A stretch of 64,000 nucleotides of DNA. Source: Knoxdaviesia capensis (taxonomy: Eukaryota; Ascomycota; Sordariomycetes; Microascales; Gondwanamycetaceae). Shown here piece after piece: positions 38,901-49,809 of this stretch. The position numbers and the translations under genes were made by a program. The notes under the pieces were generated by a model. The model saw only the letters and a program-made list of their open reading frames with translations. It ran no database searches and was not told the DNA's origin. Within the stretch, counting starts at the first letter, position 1; every line of letters begins with the position of its first letter. The stretch is taken from NCBI GenBank assembly GCA_001510575.1, contig LNGK01000016.1, positions 1-64,000 on the forward strand, in the 5' to 3' direction.

Positions 38901-39317
38901 CGGGTCCCTATCGGGGTTAACGTACTACTAGACGCTATACTAAACTAACTAAGCTTCTATAGTATCGATCTATAGGAACTACTTATCGGAAGATAAGAGC
39001 TTTAGAAGCGTAGAGGATACGGTAGGTATAGCTTATAGAGCGTTAGGGACGTAGGAGGATATCGCGTATAGATAAGGTAATTATTTAAGAATAGGATAAC
39101 TAGATAAAATAACTTAAAAATTAGATATTTAAGTAAAAAAAAATTAATAACTTATCGTTAACGGGAAGTTTCTAGATACTAATATAAATCTCGAAAGAGT
39201 AAAGTATTTAAATAAGAGAAAATCTATCTAGGCTTATAACTATAGTATCTAATTATATATTAATTCTTCTATATATCTAACTAGCGGTATATAGCTAGGC
39301 GGAGTCCTAGATAAATA
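35928..39317 (+). mobile_element. Second RIP-degraded repeat-like unit of unknown class
   Basis: Immediately after copy R the sequence is no longer homologous to the LTR family but has the same near-total lack of CA and TG, so it was almost certainly a repeat. I see no LTRs or clear terminal inverted repeats. The right edge coincides with the composition switch at about 39318. It holds a long decayed plus-strand reading frame (see 36600-39060). It might be a DNA transposon, a truncated non-LTR element, or a duplicated host segment caught by RIP. Confidence 0.5.
36600..39060 (+). pseudogene. Long decayed reading frame, unrecognised
   Basis: One plus-strand frame (codons starting at multiples of three, for example ctt at 36888 and gta at 38583) stays protein-like for over 700 codons without a frameshift. 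It is interrupted only by TAA/TAG, as RIP of Gln and Trp codons produces. Readable parts include LALNTRYERLSIRDRLRYGL near 36.86 kb, YLLINYIKIKTLNKNNPI near 37.46 kb and NVRLETFIDDLINKF followed by RVRVRVPIGVNVLLDAI near 38.73-38.93 kb. The Lys/Arg/Ile-rich character suits a nucleic-acid-binding transposon protein. I cannot assign it to a transposase, recombinase or polymerase family. Confidence 0.5.
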
Positions 39318-40091
39318 CCGCAGGCTTATCACCTGATCTGAGCATGACATGGCACGTGATAGTGCTCATATGAGAGTGCCATATACTGCCGCATCGATTA
39401 CATACGTTCCGAGCTACATACTCACCTCTCCCCTCACAGGCCAGTCGACGTTTTGTCAACACTGAAGATGTTGTGTGTGATGGCCACCACGTCGCTTTCA
39501 CCACAGCCGCAATGGACACTTGCTGGGTGAGATACAATGTCGATTTACGCTCTTGTGGTTAAGTGTTGTTCTTGGACTGAACCCACACCCACACCCACCC
39601 ACAGACACACACACACATACGCAGGCCTGAGTTGCCTTCAACTTAACAAGCCGTTGACAGCGCCTCAAACCTTGGAATCTCCGAGCTGCAAGCAGCAAGA
39701 GCCGCCCTCTCAGCGTTGGAGAGATGACTCCCGTGCACCAGTCAACCATCCCAGCGGAGGGATGCACTCTGGTCGGTGTTCCTTTCCATTACTCTTCTTG
39801 TGGTCTGGCTGGCACTTTCTTCGTTCACTCTGCAAGATACTGGCGAGTCCTTTCCCACCCGGTTGGAAATGATTCCGGCTCCTCCATCCATTTTCTCGAT
39901 CCTCATCATGCCATGCCGTATTCCGATTCTACTACACCATTAGAGTGAGCCATCGACCCGGCTGGATACCGGCCAAGTCTTCTGCCATCACAAGCACGAC
40001 ATCCAGCTGGCTCTATCTGTTTGCCCTTCCACTACTACGCCTCAGACGAATTTCCGCCTTTGGAAGCACGGCTCCGGCTCCGCACCTCGCA
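39318..40091. other. Gene-free edge between the RIP block and the first gene
   Basis: Normal CA/TG frequencies return abruptly after gataaataccgc. A CACGTG palindrome lies at 39353-39358 and a CA-rich microsatellite at 39582-39620. Several short open frames overlap on both strands here without coding character. The frame of the first exon of the next gene stays open upstream to 39945, so that gene might start earlier than 40092. Confidence 0.6.
39582..39620. repeat. CA-rich microsatellite, not RIP-mutated
   Basis: A run of cccaca and caca units ending in (ac)n followed by atacgc. It is made almost wholly of CpA, the favoured RIP target, yet is intact about 265 bp from saturated RIP. Confidence 0.85.
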
Positions 40092-42010
40092 ATGGCGTCG
40101 TCGATTCCCAATACCGACGGGCCGATTGGCCGTGCTCAAGGCCACTTGACGAATAGCCAGAAGTCTCACCTCGCAGCTTTGGCCCTCTACTACAAGCAGG
40201 AGGATACCTACAATATATTTAAGGACGCCAATCAAGGCGTTGATGTAAGGTATGGCAGCATGTCTTTGTCTTTGTGAATCCTTCTGCGGGAAACGGCCTT
40301 CGTTGACTGGATCCTAGCCTCTCAGCTGTTCTGAAACTGCTGGGAAAGCCGAGTCCACGCCAGCGAGCTGGCGAGTATCTTATGCATTTCCTTGCTCTAT
40401 TTCAGCTCCTTACCGCCATCCACAGCTCCCCGGTTCCGTTCCCTGCCACACGCCAATTCAACCTCGAGTCGATCAGCTGTGGGCGTCCCGAATTCTCCGA
40501 CAGTCAGAGACTCCATTATGCTGTTTTGCTAGTCGGGCACCCAGTGACCAAGGCCATCAGCCGATTCACCGAGTCCTACCCAGACTTTCCCAGTGACCAG
40601 TACGTGTGGCTCTCCCCAGATGCATGTGGAGGAAAGGGGAGTAATCCTCGACTAACTTGACATAGCCTAAAGCGCCTTCGGGATGAATCTAAACAGATGA
40701 TTCCGCGCATGTGGCTCTGCGAGTACCTACTCCGTTTCCTCAACCATCCAATCCCGGCAACGGTCAACAACGGAGCCCCCCCAATCCTAAGCGATATCGT
40801 CGGCCGTGCTCCCGCTGATAACATGTTCCATCTGCTCAATTACATCGCCGATCCCTCTTCCCGTCTACCGAGCCTCAGTCTTCGTGGCTCTGACGTGCTC
40901 TCTCAAGAGGTCCAGCAGTGTGTTGATCACATCACCAGCTTTCTCCCATCCCGAGACCGTCCTACAAGCCATCCTGCCTTCGACACCATCGACTATCCTC
41001 TCTACCAACTGCTTGATATCGCCCAGCTCATGGCCGCTGATACCGAGACAAATATCACCGATGCCAATCTTGTTGCACACACTGCCATCGGTTTAATGGC
41101 CACGCTGTCTCCTCCCGAAACCGTCAACGAGTTCTTCAGCATCTTCCTGCACGTCCCTGCAATGCTATGCGCACTCTGTACACCGCCTGCTCTGCCAATA
41201 TCGGTCTCATGGAAAGAAGGTCTAGAAACCTATATGAAGTCTCTCGAGCTGCTGCTTCCCAGCACCAACCATCATTCTCGGCCCCTTGCAACCGTGATCA
41301 TCCGCTGCCTCTCCAACATTTGGCAAAACAAGTATCACACGTGCTTTTCGTTTATGATCCAGTTCATAAAGGGGATCGCCGATATCTGGAAAGATGCTTT
41401 TGCCAGCAAATATGGCCGGGAATCATGGGCTAGTCGACATGCTGCTCAGAGATACCTGCAGATCCGAGCATTGGATGCTAGGCAAGGCCTCTACGATGGG
41501 GACCATGACAACCATGATCTCTTGGGTGAACTCACTCGCATGGGCAATCCATTGCGTGCCGGCTATCTATGCCCGCTGGAGCTCATGAGCCTGGCCTGCC
41601 AAGTTGAGCAAGGCCACTTTCAGGCCGACTTCATTACTCGGGCAGAAGCATATTATATTCATACAATAACACAGCCGGACGTGTCTCTGGGAGATAGACA
41701 CTCGCTCCGAGCGCTCATGACCTGCTACCAGGGGCAGGCGATGTGTCGACTGCATCTATCCGACACCGATCGCGCGGAGGCTGACTTTTACATGGCAATC
41801 AATACGGCACTGAGTGTCGACATAGTTTGCCCGCTCACCCCACTCCCAACAACACCGGTGACGGCCCTGGAATTCTGGCAGCTGCAGCCATATATCCTGT
41901 TTGAACAGCACCTGCGGAAGGCCGGCCGACCGTCCGAGGCTGAATCCATCGCCGGCCAGCGCTACAATCTCCACTGCTGGATGCACATGGTGTTGGCTGG
42001 AATCGAGTGA
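40092..42010 (+). CDS. Unrecognised 563-aa protein, three exons
   Basis: Proposed exons are 40092-40244, 40406-40599 and 40666-42010. Donors are gtaagg (40245) and gtacgt (40600); acceptors are ttcag (40405) and catag (40665), with phases 0 and 2 that join cleanly. The start at 40092 has a good context (cgcaATGG) and begins MASSIPNTDGP. The product is mostly helical-looking, without signal peptide or obvious membrane segments. Its last third (HSLRALMTCYQGQAMCRLHL, then RAEADFYMAINTAL) recalls TPR-like helix pairs, but this is only an impression. It is the first gene after the repeat block and convergent with the LMBR1 gene 2.9 kb away. I do not recognise the family; lineage-specific is likely. 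Exon 1 is the least certain part. Confidence 0.7.
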
Positions 42011-44929
42011 GTCGTTAGTGGCAGGTTATCTCTAACTTCACGGGTAGTATAAAGTGGTTGTTTCTAGGATTATTTTCTTTCTCTTCTTCTATCCTTTTTG
42101 TTCCTGTGTGTCGCGGGTTATCGCTAACGACATAGTATAGACTGGTCTGTGTTTGTATCTTCTTTTGGGTATTGAGATATTGGTAGATGGAATTGGAGGT
42201 TACTGAGTTAGGTTACTTCATTACTTGAACACTTCCCGTTCTGGGCTCTCGGTTAGTACGTCTCTTGGCTGGTTGGCTACTCTGTGCGTTTCCCCTCCAG
42301 GACGAAAACAATCATAGAGATACGTCTATAAGATATTCTTTCTTCAAGTCAGTCATTTGACCGCTTGCCACCTATCAAAACCACAATCTTAAACCTGAAG
42401 CTGCATGAGTATAAAAGCTCTATGGACATGTCTCGTGAGGCTTTAGTATATATCTGAGGCGTTGTTGTCACACTGATTTGACTTGAGACGGAGTAAAAGG
42501 GTCGATCGACTTGTTGAAATCTTAGAGCTATACGGGGCAATATCGGAACTCCGAGAGAGTTGCCACTGTGTAGGGAACGTACCGGCGATCGATCGGTATG
42601 TGTCATCCATCGGTAAGGTGTTGATTTTGATGTGTGCCTCTTGGGAAGATAGACCGAGTTAGGGTGGAACCGCCCTCTATATAGCGTAGCGGTCTCCAAA
42701 CCAAGCCCGGTCCTCAGCCCCGTTGGTCTGTGGCTGGCGGGGCTCGATTTAGTCCAACCATCCGGGACCAGCTGGACATTCCCCGTCGCAGATACCGGGA
42801 CTTGGTTTGGAGAAGATACCATTGGAGTCCGATCTGTAACTACCCGCAAGAGAAAGGTTTTGGGGCTGGCTCCTCCTGGTGGTGACCAGCACCAGCTGCA
42901 AGAGTTCTAGCTGAGGAGAATACGCGCGGCAAGAGATAACATGCAATAGCCGGAACCTTCTAGGGAGGACCCAGGTCGGATATGTGTATGGACCTCCTTG
43001 CTTCGGGATATCGACTCTTTACTACTAGAAGCCCATGACCCTGCTTGACAAGTGTGGTACGGAGATACGGAGACAAACCTGACCAATATATTGAAGTATC
43101 TTGTTAAACCAATGCGGGCTGTTAAGAGAAAGGACACTTGCGACATGCAAACGGCCCAGATGGCGTTCCGCAAGAGTGGCAGTCCGGGGTGTATCAGCAT
43201 AACCCCCGGTCCAGCAACTCTTGTGCCGACGTCCCAGCCCACCGACCCTTCCACGGCCGCTCAGTGAACACAAACCAGAGGAAAATGAGACAATGTCTCT
43301 TTCACGGGCCCCGTACACGACTGAGCCGCACATGATATCTGGAACCAGCGTCTCAGTGCCCTCGTGGCTGTGGGACACTCAGCTGCTAGCCACCCCCACG
43401 CCGGCCCATGCGTGGCCGCCGTCCGAGGGAACTTTTGCGGCTCCACGAAGGTCTCATTGAAGAAGTGCTCGCTGGGGGACAGCCGCGTGCGGGCACCATC
43501 AGTGGCGCTAGCCCGGCCCCACCAACTGACCCGTGACGCGCCCACCGTCCCGGAGGGAGGGGGCATGGAACACGCCCGGCCCGCACACACAGCAGGAAAG
43601 CCGGGGGCCGCAACGGCGATGTGATCGGTGCCGTCAGCATGCCCGGACCCGAGCACACCCAGGGGTGGAAGATACAAAGACCGGGGTCCCCGGTCAGTAA
43701 TCAGACGAGACACGCACCCCTGACACGCACCCCCGGCTGTATCTCGTCGTACAGGGTGTCGGCCACGACATGGCCCGGGGATGGGGGGCGCTCTTGGGAC
43801 GCAAGAAGGCTTGGCGTAAGACCGGCCGCTTCATAGCCCTCTCGAGCACGAACATGCAAGGGGATATGTCTAGTGTAACAAAGAGCCCGATCCATCTCCG
43901 CCATCTTCTTTTCACCTTCCAAAGCAATGGACACGGCAAAGTCCCAGTATATACAGCTTCGGAGATGGATATCTGGAGAATGCTCAAAGTGGCCTTTAAT
44001 CGCCTGGGACAGAGGCTCCCCAGGCGAAGAAGCTGCCATGGCGGAAGTCTCGGTGGGTTGCTATCGAGCCCTGCTTTGGCCTAACGAAGGTGGCCCGGGG
44101 GATAACCGACGGTGGCGGGGGCGGGGTAGGGCCGCTCGGGACGGCGGCGAACGCGGTTGGAACTCCCGCGCAGCACTTCGGCAACGGCTGCGGGGGCACA
44201 TCTAGGTCGATGTAAAGACACAGTCCGTCTGTTCCCCACCGCCCATTTACCGCGGAAACGTTGCGTTAAAAAGCGCCCGGTTCGGAGGGACATCTAAGGA
44301 ATTGCCAATGTCACCCCGCGGATAGAATGGGGGCCGAGGTATGTCGTTTCTGTCTTTGTTCCCCCCTCGCATGATTCCCCTGTTGACTCTCAAGAACCGG
44401 GCTATCTTAACTCAGAAAAGGGCCAACACGACGAGCTCTTGACAGCACTTTAGGAGTCTGCGCTTCCGGCTGGGGGGTTCCAGACAGAGTAAGTGGAACT
44501 TGCAGGTGGGGTGGGTTTTGACAGCACTTGTGGGGAAGAAGAGAAATAACCAATAGGGAGATCATGGAACAGGAAAAAAATGCAGGCAAAATGCGTCAGT
44601 GTTCAGTGCATTGTAGTGCAGTTTAGATGGGGACGAATCACGGAGAGCTTGACGTTGATATAAGATTTCGTGCGATGCCGGGAAGGTGAATCAAGACACT
44701 AAAACAACCGATCGCTTGCCCGCAAAAAGAAGGGAGCGGTCGTCCAGATAGCCCAAATGCCACTTTCCGACGGGAACTCAGCGCGTAGTTCGGGGAAGAG
44801 GCGAATGTAGTACGGCTAGACACAGGCGGCGAAAGTCTTGGACACCAATCGATAGTACAGAGGCCCAAGTCCTCAAGATATATTAGGGCAATTATAACGA
44901 AAAACAAATGATCCAATACCAATACTCGT
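42011..44929. other. 2.9-kb interval without a convincing gene
   Basis: This lies between two convergent genes. The first 350 bp are T-rich and probably 3' UTR of the preceding gene. From about 43.2 to 44.3 kb the DNA is GC-rich with many overlapping open frames on both strands, the largest 150-166 codons. Their products are Ser/Pro/Arg-rich with no recognisable motif, and no two join by good introns into a longer protein. CA and TG are normal, so it has not been through RIP. A non-coding transcript, a decayed gene or a young orphan gene remain possible. Confidence 0.5.
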
Positions 44930-47229
44930 CTATATGCGTACACCACCACTCGACCCGCTCCCGGTGAACAGGCGCAGAATGCTGTTGGACTGCTGCCCCT
45001 CACCGCTACTCCCCGCCCCGTCCGCTGCATCCCCCGAGCCAAACCACTTTGGCCGGGAATCCCCAATGTCTTGCAGCCACTTGGGCGTATCCAGCGCATC
45101 GATAGTGTTCTTCATGCGGTGGCCCAGCAGTTGGAAGAAATTCTCGTCTTCTGGCGCCTCGGCGGCTGCTTCTAGCCGCACATTCCGCGCCGGCCCACTG
45201 CGGCCCGCTGCAGCGCTACTGCTGCTACCCGCGCCATCAGCAGGAAGGCGCGCTGGAGACCGTGGCGCCCCGCCGCGCACCCCACCTGCCCGCGGAACAG
45301 ACAGCACGGGCGCTCCACGCAACCCTGCCGGTCCGGCGGCAGCGCCGGTGGTGCCACCGACCCCGCGCAGCCGCGAAAACGCCCCGCCGCCGAGCTCGCG
45401 CTCAATGAGGTCGCGGCCATCGCGCCACGAGCCGCCGTTGAAGCTGGAGTAGCGGTCTTCGCGGTCATCCTCGTCGCCGATGATATCGACGCCAAACCCG
45501 AAGAACCGCCGCACGCGGCCGTACACGCCAAACAGCGTCGCGCACACCGGCACCAGGATGAACATGGGGAACAGGATATCGAACCACCGGCCCAGCGGCG
45601 TGAGCACGACAAACTGACCGAGGAACTGGTAGAACGTGGTCTTGGTGTAGATCGTCTCCGACAGTAGCGTGAGGAAGTTGTACGATAGCGGCACGCTAAG
45701 CTTGGCCACCTGCTGCGCGTACCAGAACGCCGATTCGTGCGCGGTGTTGCGCCGCACGAGGGCGCGTCCGCGCCACACCTTCACTTCGGTGATCGACACA
45801 AACGCCGCAACGCACATGTACATGATCCAGCATGCCGACACCACCTGTCCGGCGAACCCCACTTGGCCCTTGTCGCCGACCCAATGGTGCACCACGCTGA
45901 TGCGAATGATCGAGAGCTTGGGGAGCGCGACCTTGACCATTTCCGACCAGACTATGCAGGCAGAAGCGACGGTGAACACGACTCCGAGAACTATGTGGAG
46001 GATCGGCAGGACCTGGACGTATAAGACGAAGCGGAGGAACGGCGTGAGGATGATCGTGCGTGTCCAGAGCGGGTCGTCAGCCGAGGGGGGGTCGATGTCG
46101 AGTTTCCGCGACGCTGCGGAGTCGAGAAGCGTCTGCGTGGCGGCAGCATCCTCCAGAAGCATGTTCCACTCCTTGACGTACCGAGACCGAGCATGGCGCG
46201 CGCGGACCAGCTGTCGCGTGAGGTCGGCAAGGTACTTTTCGGTAATCACGGTGGGGAGGCCGCGTGAGCTGACACCAGCCGCACGGCCGCCGGCAGCCGG
46301 GCCGAGCATCGACTCTGGGAGGTTAGCAATTTCCACCAGCTCTTCGATCCAGTCGCGGAACTCGCGCGAGCTGCCGGTCTTACGGCGGGCCAGCTCCGCC
46401 ACTTGTGCCTCGATGTCCTCCAGCGTCAGCAACGAGTCCTCCATCTTCTCGTGGAGCTGTGGGGCGTGGCTCTGGATGCGGCGCAGGCGGCCGCTGATGC
46501 TGGCGTTGCGGAAGAGCGTCCGCGGGATGGAGACGAGGCCGTGGCCCATCAGGTATATGGCAAGCCCGAGACCCCAGCAGTAGGCAAGCGCCATGATGGT
46601 GCCCTTAAGCGAGTCGATCGACACGCCGTAGGATATGAAGAGGTAGAGAAGTCCGACGAGGCCGGAGCCGACCACGATGGCGTGGAACTGCGCATTTTGG
46701 CGGAGGGAGTACATGAATCGGTCGTACGGTTCGCGGTAGCCCGAGTCGGAGTATTCGGCAAGGATGGGGAGGATGAACCTGGGAGCGACGGGGAGTGTTA
46801 GCAGGCATTACGGGCTGGGGTTGACAGCCCTAAAAACGCCCGGACGTCATGACGACGCCCGCCCAGGCAGCAAGATAACAAGGGAGGCAGGGCAATGGAC
46901 TTCACATACCACGTCAACGAGAACGTCAACCAGTAGGTTATCCTCCACCAGACCAGCAGCAGCCGGTCGGGCAGCCAGATGCCGCGAGATGCGATATCTT
47001 CAGTGCGGGCGCTAGATGCGAGATCGATCGGCACGAGAAGGACGATGCCGGCGGGGAGGAAGAGGGCGAAGAAGATCGGCACCAGGTAAAAGCCCGGCGT
47101 CTGGCGAAGGGGGAGGAAGTATCGGAGCACCAGAAGCACCACCACCGATATCAGCACCAGCGCGATGAAGCTGAAGATCTCCGACGGGACGGGCGACTCG
47201 GTTGGCGAGACCGCCATGACGTAGCCCAT
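44930..47229 (-). CDS. LMBR1-like multipass membrane protein
   Basis: Two exons, 47229-46910 and 46778-44930, joined by a 131-bp intron (GTATGT donor, CCCAG acceptor) through a split Trp codon, give 722 aa. The start MGYVMAVSP has a Kozak-like gccgccATGG. About nine hydrophobic segments are visible: residues about 20-38, 47-67, 88-110, 141-161, 168-189, and four more between about 350 and 530. A helical loop at about 215-320 separates the two groups. The junction sequence WFILPILAEYSDSGY, then EPYDRFMYSL, fits LMBR1 family membrane proteins (the LMBD2 type). The last 130 residues are Gly/Ala/Ser/Arg-rich and probably cytosolic and disordered. The molecular role of fungal LMBR1 proteins is poorly defined. 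It shares a 792-bp divergent promoter region with HAT1. Confidence 0.88.
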
Positions 47230-48021
47230 GGCGGCGTTTGCGCGGGCGGCTGGAAGCTAGAAGTTGCGCGTGTGAGGGAAAAAGTGAGGTACAAATGAAA
47301 CAAAAACAGCTATATTAAGGGAAGGGAAAGTCGCATATATTACAAGCTATGAGATGTAGTAGAAGAGCAGGAAGATGCCATATTAAGAAATCAGCAGAGC
47401 AAAAAGAAAAAAGGAAAAGCTGAGCGATGGTGGAGCGAGATCTGAAGAAAGTGAGAGCAAGATCGTGATGTGATGTGATTTAGATAGATAGCGGATGGTG
47501 GCGTCAGGCGGGCTGCCAGCCACTTTTAAACAAGCCCGACGTGTGGCGTAAGCTGTGGCTGATGCGCGGTCACGTGGGGACTGGCCCGGCTTCAATTAAC
47601 CGACGCGCGCGTGTATGCGCGTTTGGCGTTTTCCCGCGCCCAGTCTTCTTCTTCTGAGCTGAAGGCATCACGGACGGTCACTGGTTGCACATCCCCAAGT
47701 TTCAAGCTGCGAGTGTTAAGGATCAATCCTGGGTGGCCAATTTGTTTCCCACCATCATCCAGCCAGTGTACCACCCTGTGTTATTGTTTTGTTGAGGCTT
47801 GACGCTGATGTTTACTTAATTCTTTATCTGCTGGGGTTTTTTTTTCTGATAGGGCTTTTTATTACGTGCCTGGTTGTCTTGCTTCCTTTACTGGTGCACT
47901 GGTCTCACTTGGCCTGATTTCTTCGTTCTTGTTTTCCTTCTTTCAACCTCCTCAATTCCTCCTTTCTGCTCTTCCCCTCGCTACAAGAAATCTAGCTGGG
48001 TTACTCACCTTATCCATCACC
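47230..48021. promoter_or_regulatory. Divergent promoter region, LMBR1-like gene / HAT1
   Basis: This 792-bp interval separates two start codons facing away from each other. A CACGTG palindrome at 47571-47576 lies in the context GTCACGTG, a likely bHLH (Cbf1/USF-type) site. Pyrimidine-rich tracts precede the HAT1 start (about 47.83-48.0 kb), as in many filamentous-fungal promoters. No TATA box stands out. Confidence 0.5.
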
Positions 48022-49809
48022 ATGTCTCAAAAGGATCGTTGTAAGTATCTAGCATTCTTGGAGTCTTCGTCATTCCACAACTACTGTTCATTAAGAAGGA
48101 AATGTTCTGCATGAGCTGCTGACACCCTTTCTGTTCTAAGTTTCCGTCAGTGCGAACGATGCTATGACGCTGGTCATCGTTCCGCCGGGTGCTTCCACCT
48201 CCGATACCCTGGATAGCACCGGCCTGACCCGGAACCCTGCTCACGCGTTCAAGCCTCTGTTCACCTACACCATTTTCGAAAAGGAGCAAATCCTCGGATA
48301 CAGCAGTGCCGTCATCACCGTCCGGATTCGTGCCGATGACATGCGCCCGCATATCAAGTTCACCTCAAAACTTATCACGGCCCAGAGCTTCAAGCTGGAC
48401 CCGACCAACGTCATGAAGGAGCTTGAGAAGAACTTCCCTCCGGGTATGTCCCCGTGCGCGGTCCCCTGCTCCTGCGGTCGTTTGCTAACCAGTCTGCACG
48501 TCTCATGTATACAGAAGCCTTCTGCACCGAAGAACAATTCCTCCAAGACTGCGTTACCCGACCCAAGGCCTGGACTCCCCCTGGCACCCTCCATTCCGCC
48601 TTCGCCGTCGAGGGCAAGAACTACGAAATCTACCGCGGCAAGCTATCCGACCCGGGCGTTCAAACCATCGTCTCGCGCCTGCAGGCTCTTCTGCCGCTGT
48701 TCATCGAAGGCGCCCGGTTCATTGGCACCGGTCCGCAAGATCCCGAAACCCCCCTCACTACCGGATCGCTGATCACCGAGACCGACGACCCTGACCTCGA
48801 CCGCTGGACCGCATTCATTCTCTATGAGCGCATCGACGAGCCCGGTTCGGACACTCCTTCCTACAAAACCATCGGCTACTCCACCGTGTACCGCTTCTTC
48901 TGCTACATCGCCCCGACCAAGGACGAAATCAAGGCCATAACCAAGGGCGTGCGCGATCTCCCGTCCCAGGACTTCGACCTTGCCGAGCTGCCGTGCAAGT
49001 CGCGTTTGTCCCAGTTCATGATCCTGCCCCCGTTCCAGCGCGGTGCCGGCCAGTCCGGCGGCCACGGCCTGCGTTTGTACCAGACCATGTACCAGCACTA
49101 CCTCGAGCACCCGCAGACCCGCGTGTTCACCGTGGAGGATCCCAACGAGGCCTTCGACGACCTGCGCGACGTGGCCGACCTGACCTTCCTCCTGACGGTC
49201 CCGGAGATGAAGCAGGTGCAGCTGAACACGTCGCTGGTTCTGCGCACGGGCGAGATGGCCCCGCGCAACCTCGTCGACCCGGACCTGCTCGCCGCGATCC
49301 GCCAGAAGACCAAGCTCGCGCCGCGCCAGTTCGCCCGCTGCGTCGAGATGTACCTGATGTTCAAGCTGCCGGCGTCGGTGCAGCCGACCATTTCCGACTC
49401 GGACGCGCCGAAGCCGCGCGCCCTGGGCAGCCACCGCCGCCTGTACTACCTGTGGCGGCTGTGGGTCAAGATGCGGGTGTACCGCCAGAACGCCTACGTG
49501 CTGGGCGAGTTCGACCTGCCCGAGCGGCTGAAGAAGCTCAACGACACCCTCGACTCGCTGGAGATGTCGTACGCGCGCATCGTCGGCGTCATCGAGCGCA
49601 CCCCGGCGCGGTCGATCCCGGCGCTCGCCACGGCGGCGACCGCTGCGCTAGCGGAGCTCAAGGCCGCCCTGGCCGAGCCGACTGCGCCCAACGCCATTGG
49701 CGCGTCCAAGCGCCGGGGCAGCGAGATTGCCATCCACACCTCCAAGAAGGCACGTGTCAGTGACGAGGACGACGAGGACGACGAGGAGGAGGAGGAGGAT
49801 GAGGAGTAG
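48022..49809 (+). CDS. HAT1: Histone acetyltransferase type B catalytic subunit
   Basis: Exons 48022-48040, 48141-48443 and 48515-49809 encode 538 aa. Introns start gtaagt and gtatgt and end ttctaag and tacag; both split codons (TTT and GAA) join correctly. Hat1 acetylates newly made histone H4 (Lys5/Lys12), usually with an Rbap46/48-type partner. The acetyl-CoA-binding core is clear: SQFMILPPFQ (273-282) with GGHG (289-292), then VEDPNEAFDDLRD (314-326), which holds the expected catalytic Glu. The C terminus has a basic stretch (SKRRG...SKKAR, about 505-521) suited to nuclear import and an acidic tail (525-538). The first coding exon is only 19 nt. The CoA loop is several residues longer than the usual PPxQxxGHG. 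The gene is convergent with the P5C reductase gene. Confidence 0.95.

Noticed and set aside
1..39317. Mitochondrial DNA or bacterial contamination as the source of the AT-rich block
   Set aside because: CA/TG depletion with retained CG, gypsy LTR structure and direct continuity with nuclear genes fit RIP, not an organelle.
42349..42849. 166-codon minus-strand open frame
   Set aside because: Ser/Thr/Arg/Pro-rich composition, no recognisable motif, no supported introns, and it overlaps the likely 3' region of the preceding gene.
43261..43987. Overlapping 86-150-codon frames on both strands
   Set aside because: GC-rich DNA opens several frames at once; none has coding character or splicing partners.
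45669..46583. 304-codon plus-strand frame opposite the LMBR1-like gene
   Set aside because: Antisense shadow; the minus strand has membrane segments and a correctly spliced family junction.
48643..49434. 263-codon minus-strand frame opposite HAT1
   Set aside because: Antisense shadow of a strongly conserved acetyltransferase.
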